64,000 nt of DNA from positions 1 to 64,000 of the forward strand of contig JAEXOU010000019.1 of NCBI GenBank assembly GCA_023439125.1. The letters are read 5' to 3'. Position 1 is the stretch's first letter. Each line of letters opens with the position of its first letter. This document shows, piece after piece, positions 50,969-59,097 of the stretch. A program made the position numbers and the translations under genes. The notes below the pieces were generated by a model that was not told the origin of the DNA, searched no databases, and saw nothing but the letters and a program-made list of their open reading frames with translations. The DNA comes from Bacillota bacterium. Lineage in GTDB: Bacteria > Bacillota > Clostridia > Lachnospirales > Lachnospiraceae.

Positions 50969-53191
50969 ATGAAATTAAATAGGAGATATTCTCGAAGTAT
51001 AAAGAGTAATTTATCATTCTATGTTTCAGCTACTGTATTAACTATAATGACGTTATGTCTGTTCTTTGTGATGAACATTGCCGGTGAAGCGATCTGGGAA
51101 TTTGGTGATAATTTTTTTGCATCTCAAAATGTAGAAGATGCTAATTTTACAACATATCTTCCAATTCCAGAAGCAGAAATAGAAGAACTGGAAGAAGAAT
51201 ATTCGGTCAACTTGGAACCTCAGTATTATAGAAATATAGAGACAGATGGTACTACAAGCAGAATATTTAAAAAGACAAACGAAATAAATCTATATAGTGT
51301 TACAGAAGGAAAAGATGTAGAAAAAAATGATGAGGTCATTATTTCAGAAGGCTATGCCGTATTCAACAAAGTGTCCTTAGGTGAACAAATCACAATAGGG
51401 AATAAAGCATATACCGTGACAGGATTTTTCCAAAGACCGGATTACTTATATATGCTTCAAAATGAAGATGATTCTTATAAGAATGTCACTACATTTTATC
51501 TTGCTTATGTAACGGAAGAAGAATTTGAAAGCATAGGTAATGAGAATTGCCTTTATCTCGTTTGCTATCATGAGGACAATCAAACCGAATTCCGGAAAGA
51601 AATAAATGAGAAATATTATATGCGGACATACATATCAGCGAAAGAAAATATGCGGATTGATATGGTAAAGATGCAGGCAGAAATGTTTAGCTTTATATCA
51701 TATATTATCTTGGCTATTATGCCATTGATTGTAGTGATTCTTGTGAGCATAGTCATTAATCGTAAAGTAAAATCCGAACAAAAGTTGATAGGTACCTTAA
51801 CTGCTCTTGGTTATAAAAAGAATAAATTGATGCTTCATTATGCAGGCTTTGCCATGATTCCAGGATTGCTCGGAGGGATATTTGCAGTGATCTTTATAAT
51901 GATATTTGCACAATCATTCGGCGAATTGTGTTTGGCAGATTATGAGCCTATGCGAATCGAATGTCATTTAAACCCTGTGGCAGCAGTCTTGGGAATTTTA
52001 GTTCCTACGCTAATGTATATATTAGCAGCAATACGCTCGGTAAATAAGTTGTTGAAAAAAGATACTGTGCTTCTGCTAAATGGAAACTCAGAACAAGGTG
52101 AAAAGAATTACAAAAATATATTGGTAAAAAACAAGATATCTTTCCGTGTTAAGTATGCATTGCGCTCCCTAATCGGAAATCCATCCAGAACTTTTGTAGT
52201 ATTTTTGGGTATTTTCTTAGGAAGTTATATAGCACTCCTGGGATATAGCTTTTTAGATACGATGAATAATACAAAGCAAAGTATGATTGATGAAATGGGC
52301 AGCTATGAATACCAGTATGTGTTGAATGAACTTGTAGCAGAGAATGAATATGGTGGCGAACCGGTTATCATGTCCACATTAGAAAATAAGGCAGGGGAGC
52401 AGTTCAGCATCATAGGAACAACAGATTCCAATCCGTATCTAAAGTTGAAAGATATGGATGGAAACAATATCAGCCTTACAGACGGGTATTATGTTACAAG
52501 TATATTCGCAATGTTGAATCATGTTCAGATTGGAGATAACGTCACACTATTTAATCCTTTGACCTTGGAAGAGGTTGAAATTACAGTTACTGGAGTGGTT
52601 GACAATGATATGCAGAATGCGGTATTCAGTAGTAAAGAAAATATCGCTGATATCATGGGCATTCATGAAGATGTTAGTAATGTTGTTATGAGTGATGTGG
52701 CATTGGATATACCTGATTCAAAGACTATTCGAACGATCAAGAAGTCGGATGCAAAGGAACAATTTCAAAATATGTCAAACCAAATGAATGTAATGATATA
52801 TTTTCTGATTGGAATGGGTGCAATTATTTGTGTAGCGTCCATATATGTGGCAGTTAATATGTTAGTGTCTGAGAATCGAACGAATATCTCAATGTTGAAG
52901 GTATTAGGTTATAGAGACAAACAGATTAACCAGATTGTGTTGAGTGTAAATCATATTTTGCTACCGATAGGATTTCTCTGCAGCATTCCACTGGTATTTG
53001 CTTCAACAAATTGGTTTATGGTTTTTCTGGCTGAATTTATTGGAGCCTTACCGAAGGTGTACATTGCACCTTTAAGCTTCATTTATACTGCTGTTCTAGT
53101 TTGCTTTAGTTACTTTGGATCATTATTCCTGCTAAGGCGCAAGGTATCTAAAGTGGATATGGTAGAAAGCCTAAAGGGAAATCGGGAATAA
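50969..53191 (+). CDS. FtsX-like ABC transporter permease (two FtsX domains)
   Basis: This 740-residue membrane protein has a first helix near residue 20-40. A large extracytoplasmic domain (about 45-225) follows. A first FtsX block of three helices lies at about 230-360. A second half has a helix near 410, another extracytoplasmic region (about 435-600) and a final FtsX block (about 610-735). This is the duplicated arrangement of many Firmicutes exporters of peptides or lipids; it is not the 10-helix BceB form. I chose the ATG at 50969 since GGGAGG ends 6 bases before it; the ATG at 50963 is too close. The substrate is unknown. Confidence 0.88.
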   Translation: MKLNRRYSRSIKSNLSFYVSATVLTIMTLCLFFVMNIAGEAIWEFGDNFFASQNVEDANFTTYLPIPEAEIEELEEEYSVNLEPQYYRNIETDGTTSRIFKKTNEINLYSVTEGKDVEKNDEVIISEGYAVFNKVSLGEQITIGNKAYTVTGFFQRPDYLYMLQNEDDSYKNVTTFYLAYVTEEEFESIGNENCLYLVCYHEDNQTEFRKEINEKYYMRTYISAKENMRIDMVKMQAEMFSFISYIILAIMPLIVVILVSIVINRKVKSEQKLIGTLTALGYKKNKLMLHYAGFAMIPGLLGGIFAVIFIMIFAQSFGELCLADYEPMRIECHLNPVAAVLGILVPTLMYILAAIRSVNKLLKKDTVLLLNGNSEQGEKNYKNILVKNKISFRVKYALRSLIGNPSRTFVVFLGIFLGSYIALLGYSFLDTMNNTKQSMIDEMGSYEYQYVLNELVAENEYGGEPVIMSTLENKAGEQFSIIGTTDSNPYLKLKDMDGNNISLTDGYYVTSIFAMLNHVQIGDNVTLFNPLTLEEVEITVTGVVDNDMQNAVFSSKENIADIMGIHEDVSNVVMSDVALDIPDSKTIRTIKKSDAKEQFQNMSNQMNVMIYFLIGMGAIICVASIYVAVNMLVSENRTNISMLKVLGYRDKQINQIVLSVNHILLPIGFLCSIPLVFASTNWFMVFLAEFIGALPKVYIAPLSFIYTAVLVCFSYFGSLFLLRRKVSKVDMVESLKGNRE

Positions 53192-53215
53192 TCGTATTAA
53201 TTCTAGTCTGCAAAA

Positions 53216-53264
53216 AGGGCATAGGAATCACATAAAAAGAAAGTGGTTCCTATGCCTTATTTTC
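53216..53264. terminator. Bidirectional terminator between the ABC permease and the kinase gene
   Basis: GGCATAGGAA (53218-53227) pairs with TTCCTATGCC (53247-53256), then TTATTTT. The kinase stop codon (53250-53252) lies inside the right arm. It serves both convergent units. Confidence 0.75.
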
Positions 53265-54554
53265 ATGCGTGGAGGGTAACGGTAGTAAAAGGCGTAGGAT
53301 GAATACTCCTCCTTCTGTTTCAAAGGAATATAAACCTCCATAGCGTTCCACAATCGTGACCATACTTTTGATTCCAAAACCATGTATAGTATCATATTTG
53401 TTAGATTTTGGTAAATCACCATCCATATCAATCTTTCCTATGTATGCATTTTCAGTAGAAATAACAAGTTTGTCACTATTGAGAATGGCATGGATATATA
53501 CCTTGCGAAGTTTCTCGTCTTTTACCAAATTAACTGCGGTAATCGCATTCTCTAAGGCATTGGATAATAGAGAACAAAGCTCGGTTTCGTTCACATTGAG
53601 CCCATTCGGTAGATGGACATCCGCCTGTAAGGTAACCTGCATCTTTTTTGCCTTATTCTCAAAGCTGGATAAAATCAGATTGACGGTTTCGTTTTCACAA
53701 TATCGTTTCGTAGTCAGCGCATCAATAGAAGCTTCTGCACTAGAAAGGTATTCTTTGATTCTTTGTAGATCACCATCAGCAGCAAAGCCACCAATCAGTG
53801 ACAGGTGATGGCGCATATCGTGGCGATAGATTGCAGTGTTTTGCTGCATTTGGCGCATTGCTTCAAGTTCTTTCCTAGCATGTGCAAATTGGGAAGCAAG
53901 AATATCCCTTTCTCGTTGAGCTTCGGTCTGTTTCTGGGATTCATTGAAGTATAGGAGAACAAAGATTAAGTAAAAAGTGCAAATTACAGAAGGGATAAAG
54001 TATACCACTGCACGCGCGCCGGAATACAATAAATTCGTATAGATGGTAGTGGCATAGTCAAACAAGTAGTATAAAAGAGGTACCATGCCAAAAAGTAAAC
54101 AGGAGCGGGTAGAACGCTCTAATAGTTGTACGACTGATTTGGTTACATATTTCTTAATGAAATAGTACACAACACACATCGTAATAAAGTAACCAATATG
54201 ATCGGCAAGTTGGTTATCAAAAATCGCTGCAAGCAGTGAGCCAAACCAGCGAGGTATTTGGCAACATAGATAGGCTGTCAGTACGCTGTTGATTGACATC
54301 AGCCAAGGACACTTAAAATATAGGGCGAGGAATGGTATTGATGGTAAATGAGTAATGAATGGATAGAGCTTTAATGTGACTTGTAATCCTAACATCTGCC
54401 AGCAGAATATCTGAATCAATAATATAAAAAAATAAAAAAAGGCTATCATGAATCTTCCTTTTTGTGTACGCTTCACACCGGCAAAGAGAAGAGACACAGC
54501 TACGCCGAACACCAAAACAATGCTGGATCGAAATAATATAAGAAAAGTATCCAT
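53250..54554 (-). CDS. GHKL-type sensor histidine kinase (AgrC-like)
   Basis: This is a 434-residue protein. Six to seven hydrophobic helices occupy residues 5-210. A helical segment leads to the H box IYRHDMRHHLSLI, where His245 is the likely phosphoacceptor. The GHKL ATPase follows (LLSNALENAI as N box and GFGIKSMV as G box). This architecture is shared with AgrC, BlpH and other peptide- or signal-sensing kinases. The ATG overlaps the stop of the LytTR regulator gene (TAATG), so the pair is translated together. The input signal is unknown. Confidence 0.9.
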   Translation of the reverse strand: MDTFLILFRSSIVLVFGVAVSLLFAGVKRTQKGRFMIAFFYFFILLIQIFCWQMLGLQVTLKLYPFITHLPSIPFLALYFKCPWLMSINSVLTAYLCCQIPRWFGSLLAAIFDNQLADHIGYFITMCVVYYFIKKYVTKSVVQLLERSTRSCLLFGMVPLLYYLFDYATTIYTNLLYSGARAVVYFIPSVICTFYLIFVLLYFNESQKQTEAQRERDILASQFAHARKELEAMRQMQQNTAIYRHDMRHHLSLIGGFAADGDLQRIKEYLSSAEASIDALTTKRYCENETVNLILSSFENKAKKMQVTLQADVHLPNGLNVNETELCSLLSNALENAITAVNLVKDEKLRKVYIHAILNSDKLVISTENAYIGKIDMDGDLPKSNKYDTIHGFGIKSMVTIVERYGGLYSFETEGGVFILRLLLPLPSTHENKA

Positions 54555-55291
54555 TACGGTATATCCCTCCGTTCATTTGGCGTTAGTAAATATTTTAAAT
54601 ACTCCGCTTTTGCTTTTGAATAGGCATCTCTTGCTACCGGTACAATTTTACCCAAAACAGTAGTAAAGCCTTTCTTATTGAGTTCAGTCACCTGATGTAG
54701 GTTCACGATATAAGAACGGTGGGGTTTATAAAAATAAGGGTAGGATAGTAAGTCATTCTCATAATCAGTAAGGTAGCCATAGGCTTCCCTCTCTTCACCA
54801 TTTGTAAGGATAAACTGAACTGAGCGATTGATGACTTCTACATACACAATTTGTGAGAAGGGTAACTTAATGATGCCACTCGAAGTTTTCAGAGTCAAAT
54901 ATGCACCTTCTTGTTTAATCAGAGCAAGTTGCTTACTAATGGAAGGAAAAATTTGATCCTTATGTGCGGGCTTTAGTATATAGTCCTTAGCATCTACACG
55001 GTAGCTCTCAATTGCAAAATCACGAGATGAGGTAAGGAAAATAATCGGAATTTCATTATCTGAACGGCGAATCTCTTTTGCGGCTTCCATTCCTGTAACA
55101 CCAGGCATAAGAATATCCAAAAGAAGTAAATCATACCGTCTTGTTCTCATAATCTCTAAAAGCTCTGTGGCACTGTGAAAGGCATCATATGTAACTGAAC
55201 TGTCTATCTCTTGGCGGTAATGCTCTAGCAGTGCGGAAATACGAAAGAGCTCATCTAGATTATCATCACATATAGCTATATGCACATTCAT
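54554..55291 (-). CDS. LytTR-family response regulator
   Basis: This 246-residue regulator has a receiver domain with D9-D10 and phosphoacceptor Asp59 in LLLLDILMPG. A LytTR DNA-binding domain follows from about residue 140 (IVYVEVINRSVQFIL, YFYKPHRSYIVNLHQV). LytTR proteins bind paired direct repeats about 21 bases apart. I chose the ATG at 55291, preceded by GGAGGT. A longer frame from 55351 would begin with an unrelated hydrophobic segment. It is divergent from the membrane/WG-repeat unit, and a fitting repeat pair lies between. Confidence 0.92.
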   Translation of the reverse strand: MNVHIAICDDNLDELFRISALLEHYRQEIDSSVTYDAFHSATELLEIMRTRRYDLLLLDILMPGVTGMEAAKEIRRSDNEIPIIFLTSSRDFAIESYRVDAKDYILKPAHKDQIFPSISKQLALIKQEGAYLTLKTSSGIIKLPFSQIVYVEVINRSVQFILTNGEEREAYGYLTDYENDLLSYPYFYKPHRSYIVNLHQVTELNKKGFTTVLGKIVPVARDAYSKAKAEYLKYLLTPNERRDIP

Positions 55292-55380
55292 TACCTCCAT
55301 TCCTATTAAATATTCCATAATTATTTTAACATAAAGAAATGTATGCTTCAAGGAATTGTAATTTTATGTTGAAAAAACAC

Positions 55381-55414
55381 GATTTGTGCGGTAGGAGAGA
55401 CAATTCGTGCGCTA
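55381..55414 (+). promoter_or_regulatory. Putative LytTR operator (two direct repeats, 21-bp period)
   Basis: GATTTGTGCGGTA at 55381-55393 and AATTCGTGCGCTA at 55402-55414 match at 10 of 13 positions and start exactly 21 bases apart. That is two helical turns, the pattern bound by AgrA-type LytTR regulators. A TATGAT at 55436-55441 lies where a promoter -10 would be if the second repeat covered the -35. It is 90 bases from the regulator start and 70 from the gene at 55484. Confidence 0.6.
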
Positions 55415-55483
55415 AACGGTATTAAGGAACGATAATATGATATTATGATGTCAAGTTAAAGATTGAAATAGGGGTGATGTTCT

Positions 55484-55798
55484 ATGACAGTAGCAATGCT
55501 TGGCTGGTTTGTTGCAGGAATTTTTGTGACAGCCTTTGTTACATTGTGGTTTATGGTAAGTTACAAGGAACTATCTGCAAGGAAGAAGAGTCTCAATGCA
55601 ATCAGCGAGCAGATGCAAATGTATCATAGATTGCGTATGCAAGAACGAGGTGGTGTAAATGACGAAGCAGCACAAAGGATATTAGAAAATAAGCTTATGG
55701 TTTATAGAGAGGTGGAAAAGAAATATAATGCTAGGATAAGAAGTCCGATGAATCGTATACCTGCATTTATTTTGGGATTTCACCCTGTAGGAGAATGA
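55484..55798 (+). CDS. Small single-span membrane protein
   Basis: This is a 104-residue protein. Residues 5-27 form a hydrophobic helix (MLGWFVAGIFVTAFVTLWFM). A basic, likely coiled-coil segment at 30-85 follows, then a short tail. It is not recognised. AGGGGTGAT precedes the ATG. It follows the putative LytTR operator and is probably the first gene of a unit with the WG-repeat gene 98 bases downstream, so it may be a target of the neighbouring kinase/regulator pair. Confidence 0.6.
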   Translation: MTVAMLGWFVAGIFVTAFVTLWFMVSYKELSARKKSLNAISEQMQMYHRLRMQERGGVNDEAAQRILENKLMVYREVEKKYNARIRSPMNRIPAFILGFHPVGE

Positions 55799-55896
55799 TG
55801 TGAGATGACGAAAAAATACAAGACTTAATATAAATCACATTACGAATAAGTTTCGCCTGAAATGGTGATTGACAGAGTGAAAGGAGAGCGACGGTT

Positions 55897-58749
55897 ATGA
55901 AAAAACGATTACTCGGTATCATCCTGGTTTTATGTTTGTCACAGCCTCAGATGCAGGCAACGGCATTCGCATCGAAAGCAGAGAAATATTACAATGATAA
56001 TGATGTTACTTGGTTGGGCACTCAAAAAGAATACAAAAAGACACTGGAGTCATTCTTTGATGAGGGCCTTCGATTAGTACCTGTGGGAGATAGAAAAGAG
56101 GATGGAAGCCTTAGTAATGTCAAATACGGGCTTGTTGATTCTACCGGTAAGTTTGTTACACAACCCATTTATGAAAGCATACGGGCAGAATTCTTGTCAG
56201 TTGAAAAGTCTATTTATGATACGAGTACAACAGAAACTATATTTGTAGATGGATATGTTCAGGCGACACGGGATGGTATGATGGGGTTGCTAGATACGAG
56301 CGGTAAGGAGGTCATACCTTGTAAGTATCATGCAGTAGGACTGCCGGTAGAGGGTATTAGCCGTATCATTAAAAACAAAGGGGGCAAGTATTATCTTGGT
56401 TACTGGAGCCTAGAACTTGGTAAGGAGATTGTTGCTCCGAAGAAATATATTGTCAGTGGAAATGATGCAACAGCTGCAGGCTATCCACAAAGTTATGAGG
56501 CGTTAAATCGGAGTGCTGAGTGGGACTATGCTGATGAAGCTTCTGACTACTATAAAAAGCAAAGTGTTAACCGGTTAGCTGCGCAATATGATTTTAAAGG
56601 TGGATACGCGCTAGTACCTACTGGAAAGATTGAGACAGTGACACAAACTTCATCAGATGGTAGTGCCAAAAGTGTGAAAGCATACCTTGTTTACGCCCAA
56701 ATTATAGATAAGAAGGGAAAGGAAGTCCTTTCCGGTGGACCATATCCTTATCGTTATGGTGCAATCTATCCACAAGCAGGCCCATATATGGTCTATCAAA
56801 AACTATCAACTAAAAAGCTGACGTTAAAAACGGATAATGGAGGTACTATAACCTTTAACTCACATCTTGAATCTGGTGTGGTAGGGGCAAAAGGGATTCT
56901 CATACCAGCACAGTACCACGGCGGTATCCGTGGCAATTCAGCAACTGGGTGGTTTCCTTCCGATGCTAATATGCAGATTATTCCCGAGTTCTCATTGGTT
57001 ATGACTGCAAAGGATGTTTACCAAGGTAAGAAGGAGGCAAGTGCTAGAGTTGGTGTTGTTAATTTGAATAACAAGACAATCGTTCCCTTTGAAACGGACT
57101 ATGAATGGTTTCGATATGACTCTGATAACAAAGTATTTACTGGTAAATATATTTATCGGACCGATGGAACGAAGATACCTAATTCAAGTAAGGCTGGATA
57201 TGATGAAGCAGGCAATCTTCTTGTTGCAAATGGATATTTCACACTATGCGATAAGAATCGCTATCACTATAAAGGCGTTGCATCCTTAAAAACTGGAAAA
57301 GCATATACTCATAAGAACCTGTATGCTAAGGCTCAGGTCATGGCTTACGATTCCCGTTCTAATGTCAGCATTAATGGAACACTTTGGGTCAACAAAGGTG
57401 ACTCTAATGAAGGTAAATGGGGACTTGTGAATATTAATGGTAAGATACTTCTTCCCTTTGAATATGAAAGTTTGGACAATGGTCCTCAATGGGAGATGGA
57501 AAAAGGGGGATATGCACTGGTAGAGAAAAACGGTAGATGGGGCATGGTTGACACGCAAGGGAAGGTAATTTTACCATGTCAGTACAAATCGATTAGTTTG
57601 TCTGGAGACGGTTACCTAAGCCTGTGCGATGATTCCCACAAATACGGTGTCTTTAGTCTTTCTACTCGTAAAATTATGATTCCATGTGTATACCCAAGTA
57701 ATATAGATATGAAAGATTCGATTGTAGGTTCTGTTCCTGTTTGTCATGGTAAGAGCCTGTATGTATTGGTAGATGACAAGGGAAAGGAGATAACACCTGC
57801 ATATATATATATCAATACACCGCAACGTGGTCTCTTTTATAATTCAAATCAAGATCGAGTAGGCCCGGACGGTAAGATTGTATTTCCTAGAAACGCGAAT
57901 TTGGCTATGTATCAAGGAGAGCAGGTGTTAATCGGAGAAGATCTTACCCTTGTGGTAAAGGAGGGAAAGATAGGCTATGTCAATGCATCAAGACTAGCAA
58001 GAGAAGGTGGGAAGCTACCAACTATACCTCCTGTAAAAATGGAACCTATTGAAAGTCTAAATGCCGTGAAAAAATACTATCTGGTTGATTATCCAGATAA
58101 GCTTGTATATAAAATAGGCGAGACCTTTGAATTGGAGGGTTTCATGGCACATAGCGAAGATATCGATGGAATACGGAATGTACTAGATAATTCCAAGATT
58201 TCATTTATAGTTTCTGGTGTGGTCAAGGTAACAGAAGGCTATACTTTCACCTCTGCAGCAGATAAAGTGATGGAATGCTATTATGATGGGGTAAAAACAG
58301 GCTTTTCCATTACTGTGAGAGTATTGGATCCAGCTGTTGTAGGTGATTTGCTAGATAACGGCACCTATACGATTAGTGTCAATGGAAAATACCTAAAGAT
58401 AGTGGATGGCTATATGGAGTTATGGGATACCAAACCCGCACAAACATTTACCGTTAAGCTGATCAATTATAGTGAAGAACGTGGTCCTATGTATCTTGTT
58501 ATGGCGGATGAGCAATACGTTGTGCAACCAGCGTCTAGGGATGGAACGCAACTTGTTACCTCTTTGGTAGCGGTACCGTGGCGCATCAACAAGTATAAGA
58601 GTTTCTGTACGATGCGAGACTATGGAAATCAGAAATTACTTGTCAATGCATCCGGGGAAAAGAGTAGCAATGGCACCAAAATTATTGTTTGGTCCCACAC
58701 TGGTTCAGCACCAGAACATGCAAAGCTTATCTTTACTCCAGTAAAATAG
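55897..58749 (+). CDS. Secreted WG-repeat protein with ricin-like C-terminus
   Basis: This 950-residue protein starts with a signal peptide (about 1-26). It contains several WG repeats: KYGLVDSTGKFVTQPIYESI near residue 75, MMGLLDTSGKEVIPCKY near 130, KWGLVNINGKILLPFEYESL near 510, RWGMVDTQGKVILPCQYKSI near 550, and a decayed one after that. WG repeats form beta-rich scaffolds. The last 130 residues (GTYTISVNGKYLKIVDGYME to LIFTPVK) resemble a ricin-type beta-trefoil, which would bind carbohydrate. AAAGGAGAG precedes the ATG. It lies beside the LytTR system. The function is unknown. Confidence 0.8.
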   Translation: MKKRLLGIILVLCLSQPQMQATAFASKAEKYYNDNDVTWLGTQKEYKKTLESFFDEGLRLVPVGDRKEDGSLSNVKYGLVDSTGKFVTQPIYESIRAEFLSVEKSIYDTSTTETIFVDGYVQATRDGMMGLLDTSGKEVIPCKYHAVGLPVEGISRIIKNKGGKYYLGYWSLELGKEIVAPKKYIVSGNDATAAGYPQSYEALNRSAEWDYADEASDYYKKQSVNRLAAQYDFKGGYALVPTGKIETVTQTSSDGSAKSVKAYLVYAQIIDKKGKEVLSGGPYPYRYGAIYPQAGPYMVYQKLSTKKLTLKTDNGGTITFNSHLESGVVGAKGILIPAQYHGGIRGNSATGWFPSDANMQIIPEFSLVMTAKDVYQGKKEASARVGVVNLNNKTIVPFETDYEWFRYDSDNKVFTGKYIYRTDGTKIPNSSKAGYDEAGNLLVANGYFTLCDKNRYHYKGVASLKTGKAYTHKNLYAKAQVMAYDSRSNVSINGTLWVNKGDSNEGKWGLVNINGKILLPFEYESLDNGPQWEMEKGGYALVEKNGRWGMVDTQGKVILPCQYKSISLSGDGYLSLCDDSHKYGVFSLSTRKIMIPCVYPSNIDMKDSIVGSVPVCHGKSLYVLVDDKGKEITPAYIYINTPQRGLFYNSNQDRVGPDGKIVFPRNANLAMYQGEQVLIGEDLTLVVKEGKIGYVNASRLAREGGKLPTIPPVKMEPIESLNAVKKYYLVDYPDKLVYKIGETFELEGFMAHSEDIDGIRNVLDNSKISFIVSGVVKVTEGYTFTSAADKVMECYYDGVKTGFSITVRVLDPAVVGDLLDNGTYTISVNGKYLKIVDGYMELWDTKPAQTFTVKLINYSEERGPMYLVMADEQYVVQPASRDGTQLVTSLVAVPWRINKYKSFCTMRDYGNQKLLVNASGEKSSNGTKIIVWSHTGSAPEHAKLIFTPVK

Positions 58750-58833
58750 AAGAGAGCATAGATGGGCATGCGGATAGGCATTGGGAATCATATTGATATA
58801 AAGTAGTTTTAAAAAAGGGGATATTTAATATAG

Positions 58834-58865
58834 AACTCCGTCATGAGATTATGGCGGAGTTTTTG
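58834..58865 (+). terminator. Terminator after the WG-repeat gene
   Basis: AACTCCGTCAT pairs with ATGGCGGAGTT (one mismatch), and TTTTTG follows. It lies in the 348-base gap 58750-59097. Confidence 0.75.
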
Positions 58866-58965
58866 TATACGAGGAAATTTCTCTGAAGTTCCTATTATAA
58901 CCTATATTTGGATTGGTACTAGAAGTGAAAATAAGTGAATTAAAGGTAGAAATAAAGTATTTATA

Positions 58966-58974
58966 TGGTATAAT
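58966..58974 (+). promoter_or_regulatory. Extended -10 promoter TGGTATAAT
   Basis: A consensus TATAAT at 58969-58974 with TG one base upstream forms an extended -10, and no good -35 is present. It lies about 125 bases before the gene at 59098. The rest of the gap shows nothing else. Confidence 0.5.
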
Positions 58975-59097
58975 TTGTATGAGTACACAATCTCTTATAA
59001 GCTAGAAAAGTGAAAAGATTAAAAGTGGAAATATAATGGGACATGGACATTATAAGAGAGATATCTTACCAAATGATAACAATTAAGGAGGAATATT

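Noticed and set aside
50963..50971. ATG at 50963 as start of the ABC permease
   Set aside because: It directly follows the ribosome site GGGAGG with no spacing, whereas the ATG at 50969 is correctly placed.
59035..59082. 15-codon frame just before the zinc-ribbon gene
   Set aside because: It has only a poor ribosome site and no conserved-looking content.
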